Shown here: piece by piece, positions 33,586 to 43,692 of the stretch
Position numbering within the stretch: the first letter of the stretch is position 1
Layout of the letters: each line of letters begins with the position of its first letter
Program-made: the position numbers and the translations under genes
Assembly: GCA_039028975.1 (NCBI GenBank)
Contig: JBCCHB010000120.1
Span: forward strand, 1-53,073
Source of the DNA: JAHBNG01 sp039028975
GTDB taxonomy: Bacteria > Chloroflexota > Anaerolineae > Caldilineales > Caldilineaceae
Length of the DNA stretch: 53,073 nt
Direction of reading: 5' to 3'
The notes under the pieces: model-generated
What the model was told of the DNA's origin: nothing
Database searches by the model: none
What the model saw: only the letters and a program-made list of their open reading frames with translations

Positions 33586-36342
33586 CTACGGTAATCCGTT
33601 AACGCTGAAAAAAGGGATGTAATGCTCTATAGACGGCGTCTCTTCTGGTTCCTCCACCACATCCAATGACAAGGGTGCTTGGACCGAAATGCTTCGTAAC
33701 TGGACGCCGTTGACTCCATCATTGGCGCTAAAGTAAAGAACGCCATCTCGGTAGGTGAGGTTTCTAGGAGTAGAACTAGGTAAGCCTGGATTGAGATCAA
33801 AGAGCATCATTGTGCCAGATGCAGTGCCGTCACTCTTCCATAATTCTGCTCCGTGGATGCCATCATTGGCGCTGAAATAGACGGTATCGCCAATACGCAA
33901 CAGGGGGCCGAGTTGTGTACCATATGCACCAACGCGAATATCAGTCACCATGCTGGTACCATCCACTGTCCCATCACTGCGCCAGAGCTCAGCTCCATTC
34001 TGGCCATCCGTAGCCCGAAACAGGATATAGTTGCCCATGGATGTGATATGTGCTGGGTCACTTCCCTCTTCACCTTCGCGAATGTCGAGGAAGAGCTGCG
34101 TACCATCTGCTGTTCCATCGGTATACCAGAGTTCACGGCCATAACTTTCATGATCTGCACTAAAGAAGATTGGGCTAACAGTTGTTCGAGTGCCGCTTGC
34201 AGAACCAATGGCAGTGAATTCTTTGGGGTCTGACCCAGCTTCAGCGTTCGGGTTAATAACTTTCAGTAGCTCAGTTCCCGCTTCTGTTCCGTCGCTGTGC
34301 CAAAGTTCGTAATCAGCGTATCCACCTCCATTTGCAGCGAAGTAGAGGATTCCGTTGTGCGAGAAAAGTCTATCAGGATGAGATGAGTTTGCTCTGCTAA
34401 ATCTATCGGTCCCTTCGTAGATGTCTTTGACTAGTACCGTGCCAGCTTCGGTACCATCGCTCTTCCAAAGTTCATAACCGTGCTCCGCTGTATATCCCCT
34501 AAAGAAGAGTGTTCCGTTGGCCGCGTAGAGCCGACTATTGCTTCTGGCACCAAAGCCGACGTCCTTAATCTTCTCTGTTCCCTCTTCTGTGCCGTTGGTC
34601 TTCCAGAGCGAACCTGATTGGGCAAAAAAGAGATGCTGGCCCATCGGTTCCAAATCATATACGAATACGCCCGAAAGAGCAGTAGTTCCCTCTGGGGTGC
34701 CATCTGTCTTCCACAATTTGCTCTCTTGGGTAAAGAAAAATGTGCTGCCAATGCCCTCTACCCTTATTTCATCTGCATTGAAAAACTGATCAGGTTCAAA
34801 CGTCTTCAAAAGCACTGTGCCGTTACCTGTCCCATCACTCCGCCAAAGACTGAACATTGGGCTTTGCAGAACAATCTCCTCAAACTCAAAGAAGTAGAGT
34901 GCATTATTGGTTGTGCCAAAATCCTGCGGGCGCATTCCGATTACATTTGTGTCAATATCTTTGACCAACGTGGTGCCATCTGTGGTCCCATCACTCTTCC
35001 ATAACTCCTTGCCGACTGTATCGTCAAACACACCAAAGAGAATACCATTGTTCGTGGCGTGGATTGGGTATGGTAGGGGAACTGGATAAGCAACATGCGT
35101 CAAATCCTTCACAAGCTGAACTTCCTCACTAGTACCATCAGTCCGGAACAATTGACCACTATGCCTATTGTAAGACAAGAAGTACAGGTCGTCTCCCACG
35201 GTCGCTTCCTTCGGTTTAGTGAACCGAGAAAATCCTTTAAGAGAAATCGTTCCCTCGGGCGTACCATCCGAACGCCAGTAGGCATCATCAAAGGCATCAG
35301 TTGGGCTTTTGCCCCAAAAGTAGAGCAGGTTATCAGCAGGAATCATTGAGTGTACTTCTTCGCTGGTAAGATAATTCGCTTCTTGCTCGGTTCCGTCTAT
35401 ATGCCAAAGGGTTCTCAAATTTTCAAAGAAGAGATTATCCGAAACGGCTGCTATGCTACCGATCGGACTTGGATAACTATCCGTAATCAATTTCGTTCCG
35501 GTCATGGTGCCACTGCTCTGCCAAAGCTCTCCACCAAGTTCTTCGTCGAACGAGCGAAAGTAGAGGGATTGGTTTGCAACGGTTAGGTCATAAGCATCGC
35601 GTTTGTGATCCTCTGTATCGTCAATATCAACAGCAATCTCAGTTGCTTCCAGCGAGCCATTGGTTCGCCATACATTGTCACCGTTTATTGCATCAAAAGC
35701 TGAAAAGTAGAGATACCCATTGTGTTCCGCGAAGCTGTCTACGTTTGAACCATCTTCGCCGGGGTTAATGTCAAGAAAAAGAGATGTACCATCTATCAAC
35801 CCATTACTGACCCAGAGTTCAGCGCCGTACTCAGCATCATTTCCTCTAAAGTAGAGCCTGTCCTCAAAGATGGCAGCGTTTTGCAGCCCCCAATCAGCTT
35901 GACCAAACTGCTGAAGCCGAACCGTACCGCTTTCCGTCCCATCACTACGCCAAAGCTCATAGACATGACGAGAGTCGTCAAGCACTGGCCCTTGATCAAC
36001 CATGAAGAAGATATAGTCTGCGGATGCAATAATGGGCGCATGGCTTTCGTGAATAGATGGTTCATATAATCGGATATTCTTGATAAGTTCTGTGCCATCA
36101 GCAGTCCCATTAGTCTTCCATAGCCCTCCCACATCTCCGGCTGCCCCGAAATAGGTTTCACCCTTAAATTCTATGAAGCTGTGGGGAGATGAGTGGGCCG
36201 GAACAAGATTATCATTGGTTAAGAGCAAGGGCATCTGTTGAGCTATCTGCTGTGCCCAAGCAAAGCCGTAAATCCCAACGTAGGCAAAGTACGTACAGAG
36301 GACAATGATAGACAAAGTTCGGCAAAGCATTCGGGTATTCAA
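33586..36342 (-). CDS. Exported ELWxxDGT-repeat protein
   Basis: 918 residues. A signal peptide is visible (LSIIVLCTYFAYVGIYGFAW before AQ). The rest is about 17-20 repeats of roughly 45 residues with the core ELW(K/R)SDGTxxGTxLxKDI, for example ELWKSDGTEAGTVLVKDI and ELWRSDGTVDGTSMVTDIR, separated by LYFxAxD segments. Repeats of this type are predicted to form beta-propeller-like folds in secreted proteins. The C-terminus ends PSIEHYIPFFSVNGLP, possibly a variant of the FLPL-type tail of other exported proteins here. No catalytic motif is seen; adhesion or surface binding is likely. Confidence 0.85.
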   Translation of the reverse strand: MNTRMLCRTLSIIVLCTYFAYVGIYGFAWAQQIAQQMPLLLTNDNLVPAHSSPHSFIEFKGETYFGAAGDVGGLWKTNGTADGTELIKNIRLYEPSIHESHAPIIASADYIFFMVDQGPVLDDSRHVYELWRSDGTESGTVRLQQFGQADWGLQNAAIFEDRLYFRGNDAEYGAELWVSNGLIDGTSLFLDINPGEDGSNVDSFAEHNGYLYFSAFDAINGDNVWRTNGSLEATEIAVDIDDTEDHKRDAYDLTVANQSLYFRSFDEELGGELWQSSGTMTGTKLITDSYPSPIGSIAAVSDNLFFENLRTLWHIDGTEQEANYLTSEEVHSMIPADNLLYFWGKSPTDAFDDAYWRSDGTPEGTISLKGFSRFTKPKEATVGDDLYFLSYNRHSGQLFRTDGTSEEVQLVKDLTHVAYPVPLPYPIHATNNGILFGVFDDTVGKELWKSDGTTDGTTLVKDIDTNVIGMRPQDFGTTNNALYFFEFEEIVLQSPMFSLWRSDGTGNGTVLLKTFEPDQFFNADEIRVEGIGSTFFFTQESKLWKTDGTPEGTTALSGVFVYDLEPMGQHLFFAQSGSLWKTNGTEEGTEKIKDVGFGARSNSRLYAANGTLFFRGYTAEHGYELWKSDGTEAGTVLVKDIYEGTDRFSRANSSHPDRLFSHNGILYFAANGGGYADYELWHSDGTEAGTELLKVINPNAEAGSDPKEFTAIGSASGTRTTVSPIFFSADHESYGRELWYTDGTADGTQLFLDIREGEEGSDPAHITSMGNYILFRATDGQNGAELWRSDGTVDGTSMVTDIRVGAYGTQLGPLLRIGDTVYFSANDGIHGAELWKSDGTASGTMMLFDLNPGLPSSTPRNLTYRDGVLYFSANDGVNGVQLRSISVQAPLSLDVVEEPEETPSIEHYIPFFSVNGLP

Positions 36343-36516
36343 GATGTTGGCTCCTCTGAATATGGAAAGGAATATGCATGACGCATATGCTGAAAAAGAC
36401 GCCCCTATGGACAGATTCCTTTCAGTTCACACATACCGCTATGCTTTAATACCTTGGACATAAGCTCCTGGCAGCGAGATTCGTGTTTTTGTGATAGGTG
36501 GATTGAAATGGTTCTG

Positions 36517-37482
36517 TCACTCGTCCACAAGCATTTTGGCGCATAGTAACTCTCCTACGGCCTCCATCGTCGGCGATGCGCTCATAGCCCCCATCTTGGT
36601 TGCCGCCAATGCCCCACAGGCGTTGGCAAAGGTGATGATTTGCGTAAGGATTTTATCATCCAGTAGCGCCACTGCAGTTTCCATCTGATTAAGCTGATGC
36701 GCCAGCCCTGCCACGAAGGCATCACCACTACCAGTCGTATCCACAACATCGACGGCAAATGCTGGAACATGACCGCTCGCTCTGCCGTTGTGAAAGTAGG
36801 CTCCATCCTCGCCCAACGATACGCAACATAGCTGGACGCCTTCTTCAACCAACTGCTGACTCCCCAAGACCGGATCAGCCAACCCCGTCAGAAATTCTAG
36901 CTCTGTCTCATTGAGCTTGACAACGGTTGCCAGCCCAATGCTCTCTTCAATTCGTTGACGAGCCACATTCAGATCTGGCCACAATACAGGGCGCAAGTTG
37001 ACATCAAAGATTATTTGGCTGCCCATCTCTTTGGCCCAATGCACAGCCTGTAACGCAGCAAATCGGCTGTTGCTGGCTAGGGTAATCGAACCGTAAATGA
37101 ATATCCCTGCTGACGTAATATAGGGCTGGCAAAGATCCGCCACGCTGAGCAGATCATTGGCGCCATTGTAGAGAACAAATTGCTGCTCCGTAGCGCTGGG
37201 GGCGGCAACAATCGCCAGCATGGTTGGCCCACCAGGATCGGCGATAAAGTGGGTCGTATCTACTCCCTCTTGGTCCAACAACTCCATAAGATAGGCGCCA
37301 TAGTCGTCAGACCCGACTTTGCCGATAAAGCCCACATCGCCCCCTAAACGTGCCAGAGCGACGGCTACATTAGCGGGCGCACCCCCAGGTGATGGCTGGA
37401 AGGAGTTGGCGTATCGTAGGCTAACGCCCTGTTCTGCAAAAAGATCGATTAAGGCTTCGCCCAATACCACAATTTGAGGCAT
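36517..37482 (-). CDS. PfkB-family carbohydrate kinase (fructokinase-like)
   Basis: 321 residues, ATG at 37482 after GGAGAGATGCC. It starts IVVLGEALIDLFAEQG, has PGGAPANVAVALARLGGDVGF (first PfkB signature), FDVNLRPVLW, KLNETELEFLTG, and the active-site DTTGSGDAFVAGL with the catalytic Asp. The order and motifs are closest to fructokinase/2-keto-3-deoxygluconate kinase types. It phosphorylates a sugar or sugar acid using ATP. It lies downstream of PhyH 4 with a repeat array between. Confidence 0.9.
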   Translation of the reverse strand: MPQIVVLGEALIDLFAEQGVSLRYANSFQPSPGGAPANVAVALARLGGDVGFIGKVGSDDYGAYLMELLDQEGVDTTHFIADPGGPTMLAIVAAPSATEQQFVLYNGANDLLSVADLCQPYITSAGIFIYGSITLASNSRFAALQAVHWAKEMGSQIIFDVNLRPVLWPDLNVARQRIEESIGLATVVKLNETELEFLTGLADPVLGSQQLVEEGVQLCCVSLGEDGAYFHNGRASGHVPAFAVDVVDTTGSGDAFVAGLAHQLNQMETAVALLDDKILTQIITFANACGALAATKMGAMSASPTMEAVGELLCAKMLVDE

Positions 37483-37498
37483 GGCATCTCTCCGTATT

Positions 37499-37636
37499 TT
37501 GGGTAATCGGTGGTCGGTAATCGGTATTCGGTAATCGGTAATCGGTATTCAGTCAACCGACCAACCGACCTACTGACCTACCGACCTACCGACCTACTGA
37601 CCTACTGACCTACCGACCTACCGACCTACCGACCAC
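37499..37636. repeat. Inverted pair of short tandem arrays (GGTAATCGGT / CCTACCGA)
   Basis: The left half (to about 37555) is G-rich, GGTAATCGGT and GGTATTCGGT. The right half is about nine copies of the 8-mer CCTAC(C/T)GA, the reverse complement of GGTAGGTCGGT-type units. The two halves can pair. The vocabulary matches the array at 21362-21478. Confidence 0.85.
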
Positions 37637-37647
37637 CGATACACCAT

Positions 37648-38484
37648 TTAAATCAGCGCCTCACCCGGATCGCGATTCCACTCTAGAGCTTCCTGTGCTC
37701 CCTCATAGGTTGGCACTAGAGGACGAACAACCTGTTGGGCCGTATCGGGCCACTCGGCGACTCGTGTCTGCTTCTTACTCAGGTGGGCCTGAATCCGCTC
37801 TGGTGATGAATCAAAGGCAGGGTGGTACCAGAGTGTGATTACGGTGCGGCGTCGGTCGGACTGGTTGGCATAGGCCCCGTGGAGAAGTCGTGCATCGCCG
37901 ATCACTAAGTCACCGGCTTGGACTGGGACGGCGATATCATCTGGTAACGCTTGATAGACAGGATGAGTGGTGTCGGTGGCCCGGCGGATGGCGTCGGTGT
38001 GGGCTTCTGGCAGCAGATCATGCATGGCGTGGCGTTTGCGATGGGTGCCTTTGAGCACTCGTAGGCAACCGTTTTCAATGGTCGTATCCACCAGATAATA
38101 CATGAGGAAGAGCTGTTGCGGCACGTCCGTATACGAAATCGGATCATTCCAGCCCCACCAATCCTGATGCCAGAAGAGGGCTGGCGATTTAGGGGGTTTG
38201 CTAATCACAAACCCAGACGACCAGCGTGGTCTGGGGTAGCCTAAAGTGGCCAGCGCGTCTAGGGAGGGCTGGTAGGCCACAAGTTCAGCGAAGAAGGGAT
38301 CGTCATAGACGCTAACCATACTGCCCGTAGACTTCTGCTCTTCAAAATGCTCTTTTGATTGGACATCCAACAACTGATTGCTGACCGTTCGGACTCGCTC
38401 CAGCATGGTAGGCGTCAAGACTTGCTCAAAGACACAATAGCCGTCATCGATCAGTTGGGTTCGTTTTTCTGGTTGGTGGTTCAT
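37648..38484 (-). CDS. Phytanoyl-CoA dioxygenase (PhyH) family protein 4
   Basis: About 278 residues from ATG at 38484, chosen for AGGAGA 8 nt upstream; an in-frame start 54 nt earlier lacks one. Features: QLIDDGYCVFEQVLTPTMLE, metal site LFWHQDWWGWNDPIS, ENGCLRVLKGTHRKRHA, and LLHGAYANQSDRRRTVITLW with distal His and Arg. It is followed by a PfkB kinase and divergent from a DUF4432 gene, which suggests a sugar-related catabolic locus. It is not close in sequence to the three PhyH proteins at 20597-23369. Confidence 0.9.
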   Translation of the reverse strand: MNHQPEKRTQLIDDGYCVFEQVLTPTMLERVRTVSNQLLDVQSKEHFEEQKSTGSMVSVYDDPFFAELVAYQPSLDALATLGYPRPRWSSGFVISKPPKSPALFWHQDWWGWNDPISYTDVPQQLFLMYYLVDTTIENGCLRVLKGTHRKRHAMHDLLPEAHTDAIRRATDTTHPVYQALPDDIAVPVQAGDLVIGDARLLHGAYANQSDRRRTVITLWYHPAFDSSPERIQAHLSKKQTRVAEWPDTAQQVVRPLVPTYEGAQEALEWNRDPGEALI

Positions 38485-38660
38485 TGGTGGTTCTCCTGTA
38501 TTTCGTAATGAGTAAGGCGTAATTTGCTCTATCGCCACGGTACCCTGCTCTTGATAAGGTTGGCGTTGTTTTTTGCATCATGATATATTGGTTTTATCCC
38601 AGCGCCAATTCCCTTTTATAATTGGATCCCAACCACAGATCACAAATACTGGAGAACCTC

Positions 38661-39731
38661 ATGCCCAATCTATTCGGACGTTCCTACACCAAGCGTGAAC
38701 TGCTAGACCGAGTCGGTGATATCAGTCAGGTAGCTCATGCCCGCAAGGCTGCGCTAACTGAAGGCATTGAACGCGGTTCAGATCTGATTGAGGTCTTTAA
38801 TGCCTCTGGACTCTGCTTTTCACTTTTGCCTGGTCGAGCGCTGGATGTGGCTTCGGCCCATTATAAAGGAATGTCTCTTTGCTTCCGCGGCAGTGTGGGA
38901 GATGTAGGACCAGCCTTTTATGAACCCCAAGGCTATGGCTGGATGCGAGGTTTCTTTGGGGGGCTAGTCCTTAGCTGTGGCATGACCTTTACTGGGCATC
39001 CCGAAGTCGACCCAGAGGAAGAAAATGAGGAGATGGGCTTACACGGTCGCCTCTCTTTTCTACCGGCTAAGAATGTTCTGGCCGATGGTGGATGGGAAGA
39101 TGATGACTATGTCGTGCGGGTGCGAGGCAAGATTCGCGAGGCCGAGGTCTTCAAAACCAACTTGGAGCTGACGCGTGAAATCTCTACCGTGCTAGGCGAG
39201 AAATCATTGCGGATTCACGACCGCATCGAAAACCTGAGCGTGGATCGATCGCCCCTTATGTTTGTCTACCACTGCAACCCTGGTTTCCCCCTGCTGGATG
39301 CTGGCACCCGCTTTGTCATCAACAGCCAGAAGAGCACCGAATGGCTGGACGATCGAGAGGTTGGTCCTGAGGAGTATGCTGTGGCAGCCGACCCCCAAGC
39401 CGAGGCTAACGACAATGTCTTTGTCCATCGCCCGGTGGCTGATGGCGATGGCAACGTACGTATCGGCTTGATCAACGATACGCTCAAGTTGGGCCTTTAC
39501 TGGAAGTTCCCGCTTGAAGAGATTCCGCTGGTCAGCCAGTGGCACCACTTTCATCGAGGCACTTATGTGACGGGCATAGAGCCAGGGAATACCAGTATGT
39601 TAGGGCGAGCTTGGAATCGGAAACATGGCTACTTACAGCACATCGAGCCAGGAGAGGTGCGAGAGTTCCATTTGGAGATTGGGGTGTTAGATGGGGCAGA
39701 GGAGATTGGTGACTTTGATGATAAGATATGA
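38661..39731 (+). CDS. DUF4432 / aldose-1-epimerase-like protein
   Basis: About 356 residues from ATG at 38661 (GGAG upstream); a TTG 39 nt earlier is less likely. The sequence shows ALTEGIERGSDLIEVFNASG, SLLPGRALDVASAHYKGMSL, GWMRGFFGGLVLSCGMTFTG and MFVYHCNPGFPLLDAGTRF, the pattern of DUF4432 proteins with a galactose-mutarotase-like beta-sandwich. A conserved His/Glu-type sugar site (HGRLSFLPA) is plausible. It is divergent from PhyH 4 and convergent with the hybrid kinase gene, its stop 1 nt from that gene's. Probable carbohydrate-ring handling enzyme; the reaction is unknown. Confidence 0.78.
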   Translation: MPNLFGRSYTKRELLDRVGDISQVAHARKAALTEGIERGSDLIEVFNASGLCFSLLPGRALDVASAHYKGMSLCFRGSVGDVGPAFYEPQGYGWMRGFFGGLVLSCGMTFTGHPEVDPEEENEEMGLHGRLSFLPAKNVLADGGWEDDDYVVRVRGKIREAEVFKTNLELTREISTVLGEKSLRIHDRIENLSVDRSPLMFVYHCNPGFPLLDAGTRFVINSQKSTEWLDDREVGPEEYAVAADPQAEANDNVFVHRPVADGDGNVRIGLINDTLKLGLYWKFPLEEIPLVSQWHHFHRGTYVTGIEPGNTSMLGRAWNRKHGYLQHIEPGEVREFHLEIGVLDGAEEIGDFDDKI

Positions 39732-39732
39732 G

Positions 39733-41844
39733 CTACGATACAATCTTCGCGACTCGTTCCAAAAGCACATCAAACGAATATGGCTTTTCTAAGAAACTCA
39801 CCATGCCCATTTGGCTGAGTTTGTGGGTGACCTCAGGTTCGTTGTAACCAGAAGAAACAATAATAGGTAGATCTGGACAGAGCGCGCGTAGACGTTGACA
39901 GGTCTCTTCTCCGCTTAGGCCAGGCATCTTCAGATCAATAATGGCCAAACTGAACAGGTCCTGTTCTGTGCGAAATGCCTCGATGGCTGATGCGCCATCT
40001 GAAAAGGCCACGCAACGCAAGCCATACATGGTAAGCGTATCTTCAATTGCATCGCGGATCGACTCTTCATCATCGATCACCAAGACAAACCCTGTAAGCG
40101 GACCCTTGGCAGTAGGAGGTACTTGCGCCACCTCAATGTCAACGATATCTGAAATCGGCGGAAAAACCACAGTAATGGTTGTACCCTGACCGGGTTTACT
40201 TTTGATACTGAGAGCCCCCATATGCGAGCGTACAATACCTAGTGCAGCTGCCATGCCTAGACCTCGCCCCTGCTTTTTCGTGCTGAAAAAGGGATCGAAA
40301 ATGCGCGATATCGTCTCTTCATCCATACCAATCCCGTCATCTTGAACCGACAATAGAATATACTGACCGGGAGCGATAGCTTCACCCATGAAGGCATTGA
40401 AGGATGGCTCGTCTCCTTGCAGAAAGAGCTCATCAGTCCTAATATGGATGGCTCCTCGCGCACCCTGCGCCGCCTCTGCTCCATTGATGATCAGATTCAT
40501 GACTAGCTGCTGAATCTGTGCTTCGTCTGCTTCTAAGATAGGCAAGGTTTCCTTCAATTGGGTGGATAAGCTCACATTGTCAGGGAGCACGACCTTGAGT
40601 AAGTGGATATTCTCTTCAATAACTGTATTCAGATTGACAGGCTTTATATCAAATTGACCGCGCCCAGAATAGACGAGCAACTGTCGAGTTAAAATGGCGG
40701 CACGGTCTGCTGCTCGGATTATCTTATCAATATGTCCACTGGCAGCCGATTGGCTATCTGTTTTGTTCTGCGCGAGAGACGCTTGTGCCATCATAATTGT
40801 CAATAGGTTGTTAAAATCATGGGCAATGCCACCGGACATAATGGCCATGCTTTCTAGCTTTTGTGCCTGTCTTAGCGCCTCTTCTACTCGTACTACCTCA
40901 GATATATCTTCGTGTGTGATAACAATTTCTTCTACATCGCCGTCCTTGTTCTTAATCGGGTAAATATGGCCCCGAACGTGAAGTCTGTTGGAATAAGCGC
41001 CTTCCTGCGCGTAGTCGGTTGTATCATAGAGAGCTGCTGGCACATGCACGATGTCACCTGCTAGCCCCCTCTCGATATAAGGCAGGATTCCTCTAGCGAT
41101 AATTTCTTCATCTTCCAATAGATTGTAATCACTTTTGAAGTAAGCGAGCTGCTCTTCCGTTAATTGCCACAACGCCGTGCTGGCCTGATTATACAGTATC
41201 GGCCGACCATTTTTATCAAAGACTACAGTACTGAGCGGAGATTGTTCTACAAGCGAACGGAAGCGATTTTCGGAGTTATAGAGTGCCTGAGATGTAGATT
41301 GGAGCTTAAACATTGCATAGTAGATGAGGATGCCTGACACGATCGGTATGATTGAAATAACCGTCCAGTTTTCGATTAAGGCATTTCGCTCATCGGCGGA
41401 TGCGACTGTTCTGACATCAAAGACAAAGAAAATCGTAGCCGTTACTGCAGCCGCAACACCTGCGACTAGCGCCCAACGTGGACCCAAAACGAGTCCACTA
41501 GCAAAGGTTAGTAAGGTAAAAACGCCGAAGACAGGCTGGTTTAAACCTCCAACATAAACCATCAGACATGTTATATATATCCACAAAGAAATTATCAGAA
41601 AGCGAGGTGCCAATCGATTATACCCCAGGTAAATCAGCAGATAGACGATTCCCAGCAAAATGGCAATCGCAATGCCAGAGACCAATGCCTCCATAGACAT
41701 GAGCCCCAACATTGAAATGACCAGAAAGCTAGAGGCGATTCCCAGAAGCCCAATGACGACAAAGGAGCGGGTAATGGCCTCTGGAGATGTCCACACTGGT
41801 TTCTCCTTCTGGTGTATCTTGCTGCACTTTTCCTTATTTGACAT
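39733..41844 (-). CDS. Hybrid sensor histidine kinase with receiver domain
   Basis: About 703 residues (ATG at 41844; a GTG 12 nt earlier is possible). Six membrane helices span residues 25-180. A PAS domain follows (FRSLVEQSPLSTVVFDKNGR), then HisKA with phospho-acceptor His in SGGIAHDFNNLLTIMMAQAS, HATPase with LVMNLIINGAEAA, QDDGIGMD and GRGLGMAAALGIV, and a C-terminal receiver (FVLVIDDEESIRDAIEDTL, IIDLKMPGLSGEE, FLEKPYSF). No output domain, so the phosphate goes on to another protein or the receiver regulates the kinase. It follows the sulfatase gene by 54 bp on the same strand. Confidence 0.92.
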   Translation of the reverse strand: MSNKEKCSKIHQKEKPVWTSPEAITRSFVVIGLLGIASSFLVISMLGLMSMEALVSGIAIAILLGIVYLLIYLGYNRLAPRFLIISLWIYITCLMVYVGGLNQPVFGVFTLLTFASGLVLGPRWALVAGVAAAVTATIFFVFDVRTVASADERNALIENWTVISIIPIVSGILIYYAMFKLQSTSQALYNSENRFRSLVEQSPLSTVVFDKNGRPILYNQASTALWQLTEEQLAYFKSDYNLLEDEEIIARGILPYIERGLAGDIVHVPAALYDTTDYAQEGAYSNRLHVRGHIYPIKNKDGDVEEIVITHEDISEVVRVEEALRQAQKLESMAIMSGGIAHDFNNLLTIMMAQASLAQNKTDSQSAASGHIDKIIRAADRAAILTRQLLVYSGRGQFDIKPVNLNTVIEENIHLLKVVLPDNVSLSTQLKETLPILEADEAQIQQLVMNLIINGAEAAQGARGAIHIRTDELFLQGDEPSFNAFMGEAIAPGQYILLSVQDDGIGMDEETISRIFDPFFSTKKQGRGLGMAAALGIVRSHMGALSIKSKPGQGTTITVVFPPISDIVDIEVAQVPPTAKGPLTGFVLVIDDEESIRDAIEDTLTMYGLRCVAFSDGASAIEAFRTEQDLFSLAIIDLKMPGLSGEETCQRLRALCPDLPIIVSSGYNEPEVTHKLSQMGMVSFLEKPYSFDVLLERVAKIVS

Positions 41845-41898
41845 AACTGCTCTCACATTACGAATGATAGTCGAACGTTAATTCTATATTGGCTCTTC

Positions 41899-43413
41899 TT
41901 AACCACTTTTCTCATCCACTGAATACCATTCAATCTGAGGCATGTTAGAGGCAGGTGGTGGTGGCCAATGCGCGCCCCGTTGGCTGGTTAATGTACGATT
42001 GGGGCCAGGCACATACGTTGCATCGGGCAGCCCTTTCAACTTCCCCTCTTGTGCCCAAGCTTCGTCTCCACCGTAAAGCTGGCTGACTAGGATGTCGCTG
42101 AGTCGGTTAAGAACATTTGCATGATCCGGCGAATCGGCTAAATTGACAAGTTCCTGTGGATCTTCCTCTAAATCAAAAAGTTGACAATGGTTACCGGCGC
42201 TGTAGTAAATGAGCTTATAGCGTCCGTCTCGAATCATACGGGTGGCTCGGGGGCCCTCATCAATTTCTCCATAGAACCATTCTCGTTTCTGTTCGCCAAC
42301 CATGGAGATTCCTTCCACTGTGTCAGGAATGTCGATGCCTGCCAGATCGAGCAGGGTAGGCATCACGTCTTGCCAACCAACTAACCTGTCGTCAACTCGA
42401 TGGTGGCCCACTCGTTCATCGCCAGCTACACCCATGAGCAACATGGGAATATTAGCCGAGTTTTCATAAAAGAGTCGTTTGGCCCACATGCTGTGGTTGC
42501 CTAGCATATCGCCATGATCCGAAGTGAAACAGATGATAGTATTGTCCAGCAGCCCCTCTTCCCGCAGCGTGCCGATGACAACCCGTAGCTGATGGTCGAT
42601 GTGAGTGCAGAGAGCATAGAAGGCTAGCCGTGCTCCTCGAATTTGGGCGCTGGTAAATTTCTCACCCCGGGCCATAGTCATTTGCAGACTAAAGCAGGGA
42701 TCTGCAGCCGCGGTCCATGCGCCCATGTAGGGCATATCGACCTCAACACCCATATCCCGATAGAGATCCAGATAACTTTGCAAGGGAAGCAACGGCGGAT
42801 GAGGATGGCGGAAGGAGAGATACCAGAAGGCAGGGCGCTCAGGATCTTTGCGTTTGATGACTCTGGACATCTGGTTGGCGGCCCAATTGGTGGCATGGGT
42901 CTCTTCGGGCAAGAACCATGGGCGATAGCTGTACTCATTGTTGCTCATGGCGTGTTCAAAGTAGCGCCCAGGGTAGCCTTCATCCCCTAGGAAAAGCTCG
43001 TAGTCATCAATCACGCCGTAGATCTGACGCCCTTCTTCATCCAGAATCACGTCATCAAAGCCGATGCGATTGCGTTGGGGATAGACGTGAAGCTTGCCCA
43101 CTGCATATGCCTGATAGCCTGCATCTCGAAAGGTCTGAGCCATGGTCGGTAGGTTGGGCATAGGCAAGGTCTCTTGGAAGAGGCGATCGCCGTGGGTTCG
43201 AGGTGGCGTCCCTGTCATGAGCGTGCGACGGGCTGGGATACAGACAGGGCATTCGGCATAGCAATTGGTAAAGCGAATGCCATTTTTTGCTATCTGGTCA
43301 AGGGTTGGCGTTTGGATAGCAGGATGCCCAGCAACTCCCATGAGGGAGGCAGGCCAGTGATCAGTTGAGATGAGCAGGACATTTGGACGACTGGTATTTG
43401 GTTGGTCCGACAT
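41899..43413 (-). CDS. Sulfatase (formylglycine-dependent arylsulfatase family)
   Basis: About 504 residues from ATG at 43413, preceded by AAGGAGG. The catalytic motif is CIPARRTLMTG, where Cys is converted to formylglycine (CxPxR). The N-terminal metal-binding strand is RPNVLLISTDHWPASLMG. Further sites are TMTRGEK-type active-site region, FTSDHGDMLGNHSMWAKRLF and LLDLAGIDIPD. No signal peptide, so it may act in the cytoplasm on imported sulfated sugars or other sulfate esters. Conversion needs a formylglycine-generating enzyme (or anSME), not seen in the window. Confidence 0.92.
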   Translation of the reverse strand: MSDQPNTSRPNVLLISTDHWPASLMGVAGHPAIQTPTLDQIAKNGIRFTNCYAECPVCIPARRTLMTGTPPRTHGDRLFQETLPMPNLPTMAQTFRDAGYQAYAVGKLHVYPQRNRIGFDDVILDEEGRQIYGVIDDYELFLGDEGYPGRYFEHAMSNNEYSYRPWFLPEETHATNWAANQMSRVIKRKDPERPAFWYLSFRHPHPPLLPLQSYLDLYRDMGVEVDMPYMGAWTAAADPCFSLQMTMARGEKFTSAQIRGARLAFYALCTHIDHQLRVVIGTLREEGLLDNTIICFTSDHGDMLGNHSMWAKRLFYENSANIPMLLMGVAGDERVGHHRVDDRLVGWQDVMPTLLDLAGIDIPDTVEGISMVGEQKREWFYGEIDEGPRATRMIRDGRYKLIYYSAGNHCQLFDLEEDPQELVNLADSPDHANVLNRLSDILVSQLYGGDEAWAQEGKLKGLPDATYVPGPNRTLTSQRGAHWPPPPASNMPQIEWYSVDEKSG

Positions 43414-43471
43414 TTCGGCCTCCTTAGGTTCGATATTGGTTAGACCAACCATTTTATCATTTTTGCCCGTG

Positions 43472-43567
43472 ATGGACGACTTAACCCGCCTCCACTTCGG
43501 TTATGCCCACCAGACCATTAAGAGTTACAATGAGTTGATTAAGAACATCCCCGCCTATCATGAGTAA
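43472..43567 (+). pseudogene. Short protein remnant, 31 codons
   Basis: ATG at 43472 gives MDDLTRLHFGYAHQTIKSYN followed by 11 residues ending PAYHE. There is no clear ribosome binding site. The composition looks like the N-terminal helix of a DinB-type or similar small protein, cut short. It opens a stretch of decayed DNA (43472-46119). Confidence 0.25.
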
Positions 43568-43692
43568 GTTCGCTTCATCGTATTCTCTCGATTCGAGGGA
43601 TACGAACGTGTATAATGGGATCTGGGTCAAGTTTCAAGTTCTACTCTACCATTTGTACCAAAGCAAGTAACTTTTATACGCTGAGTAAGAAA

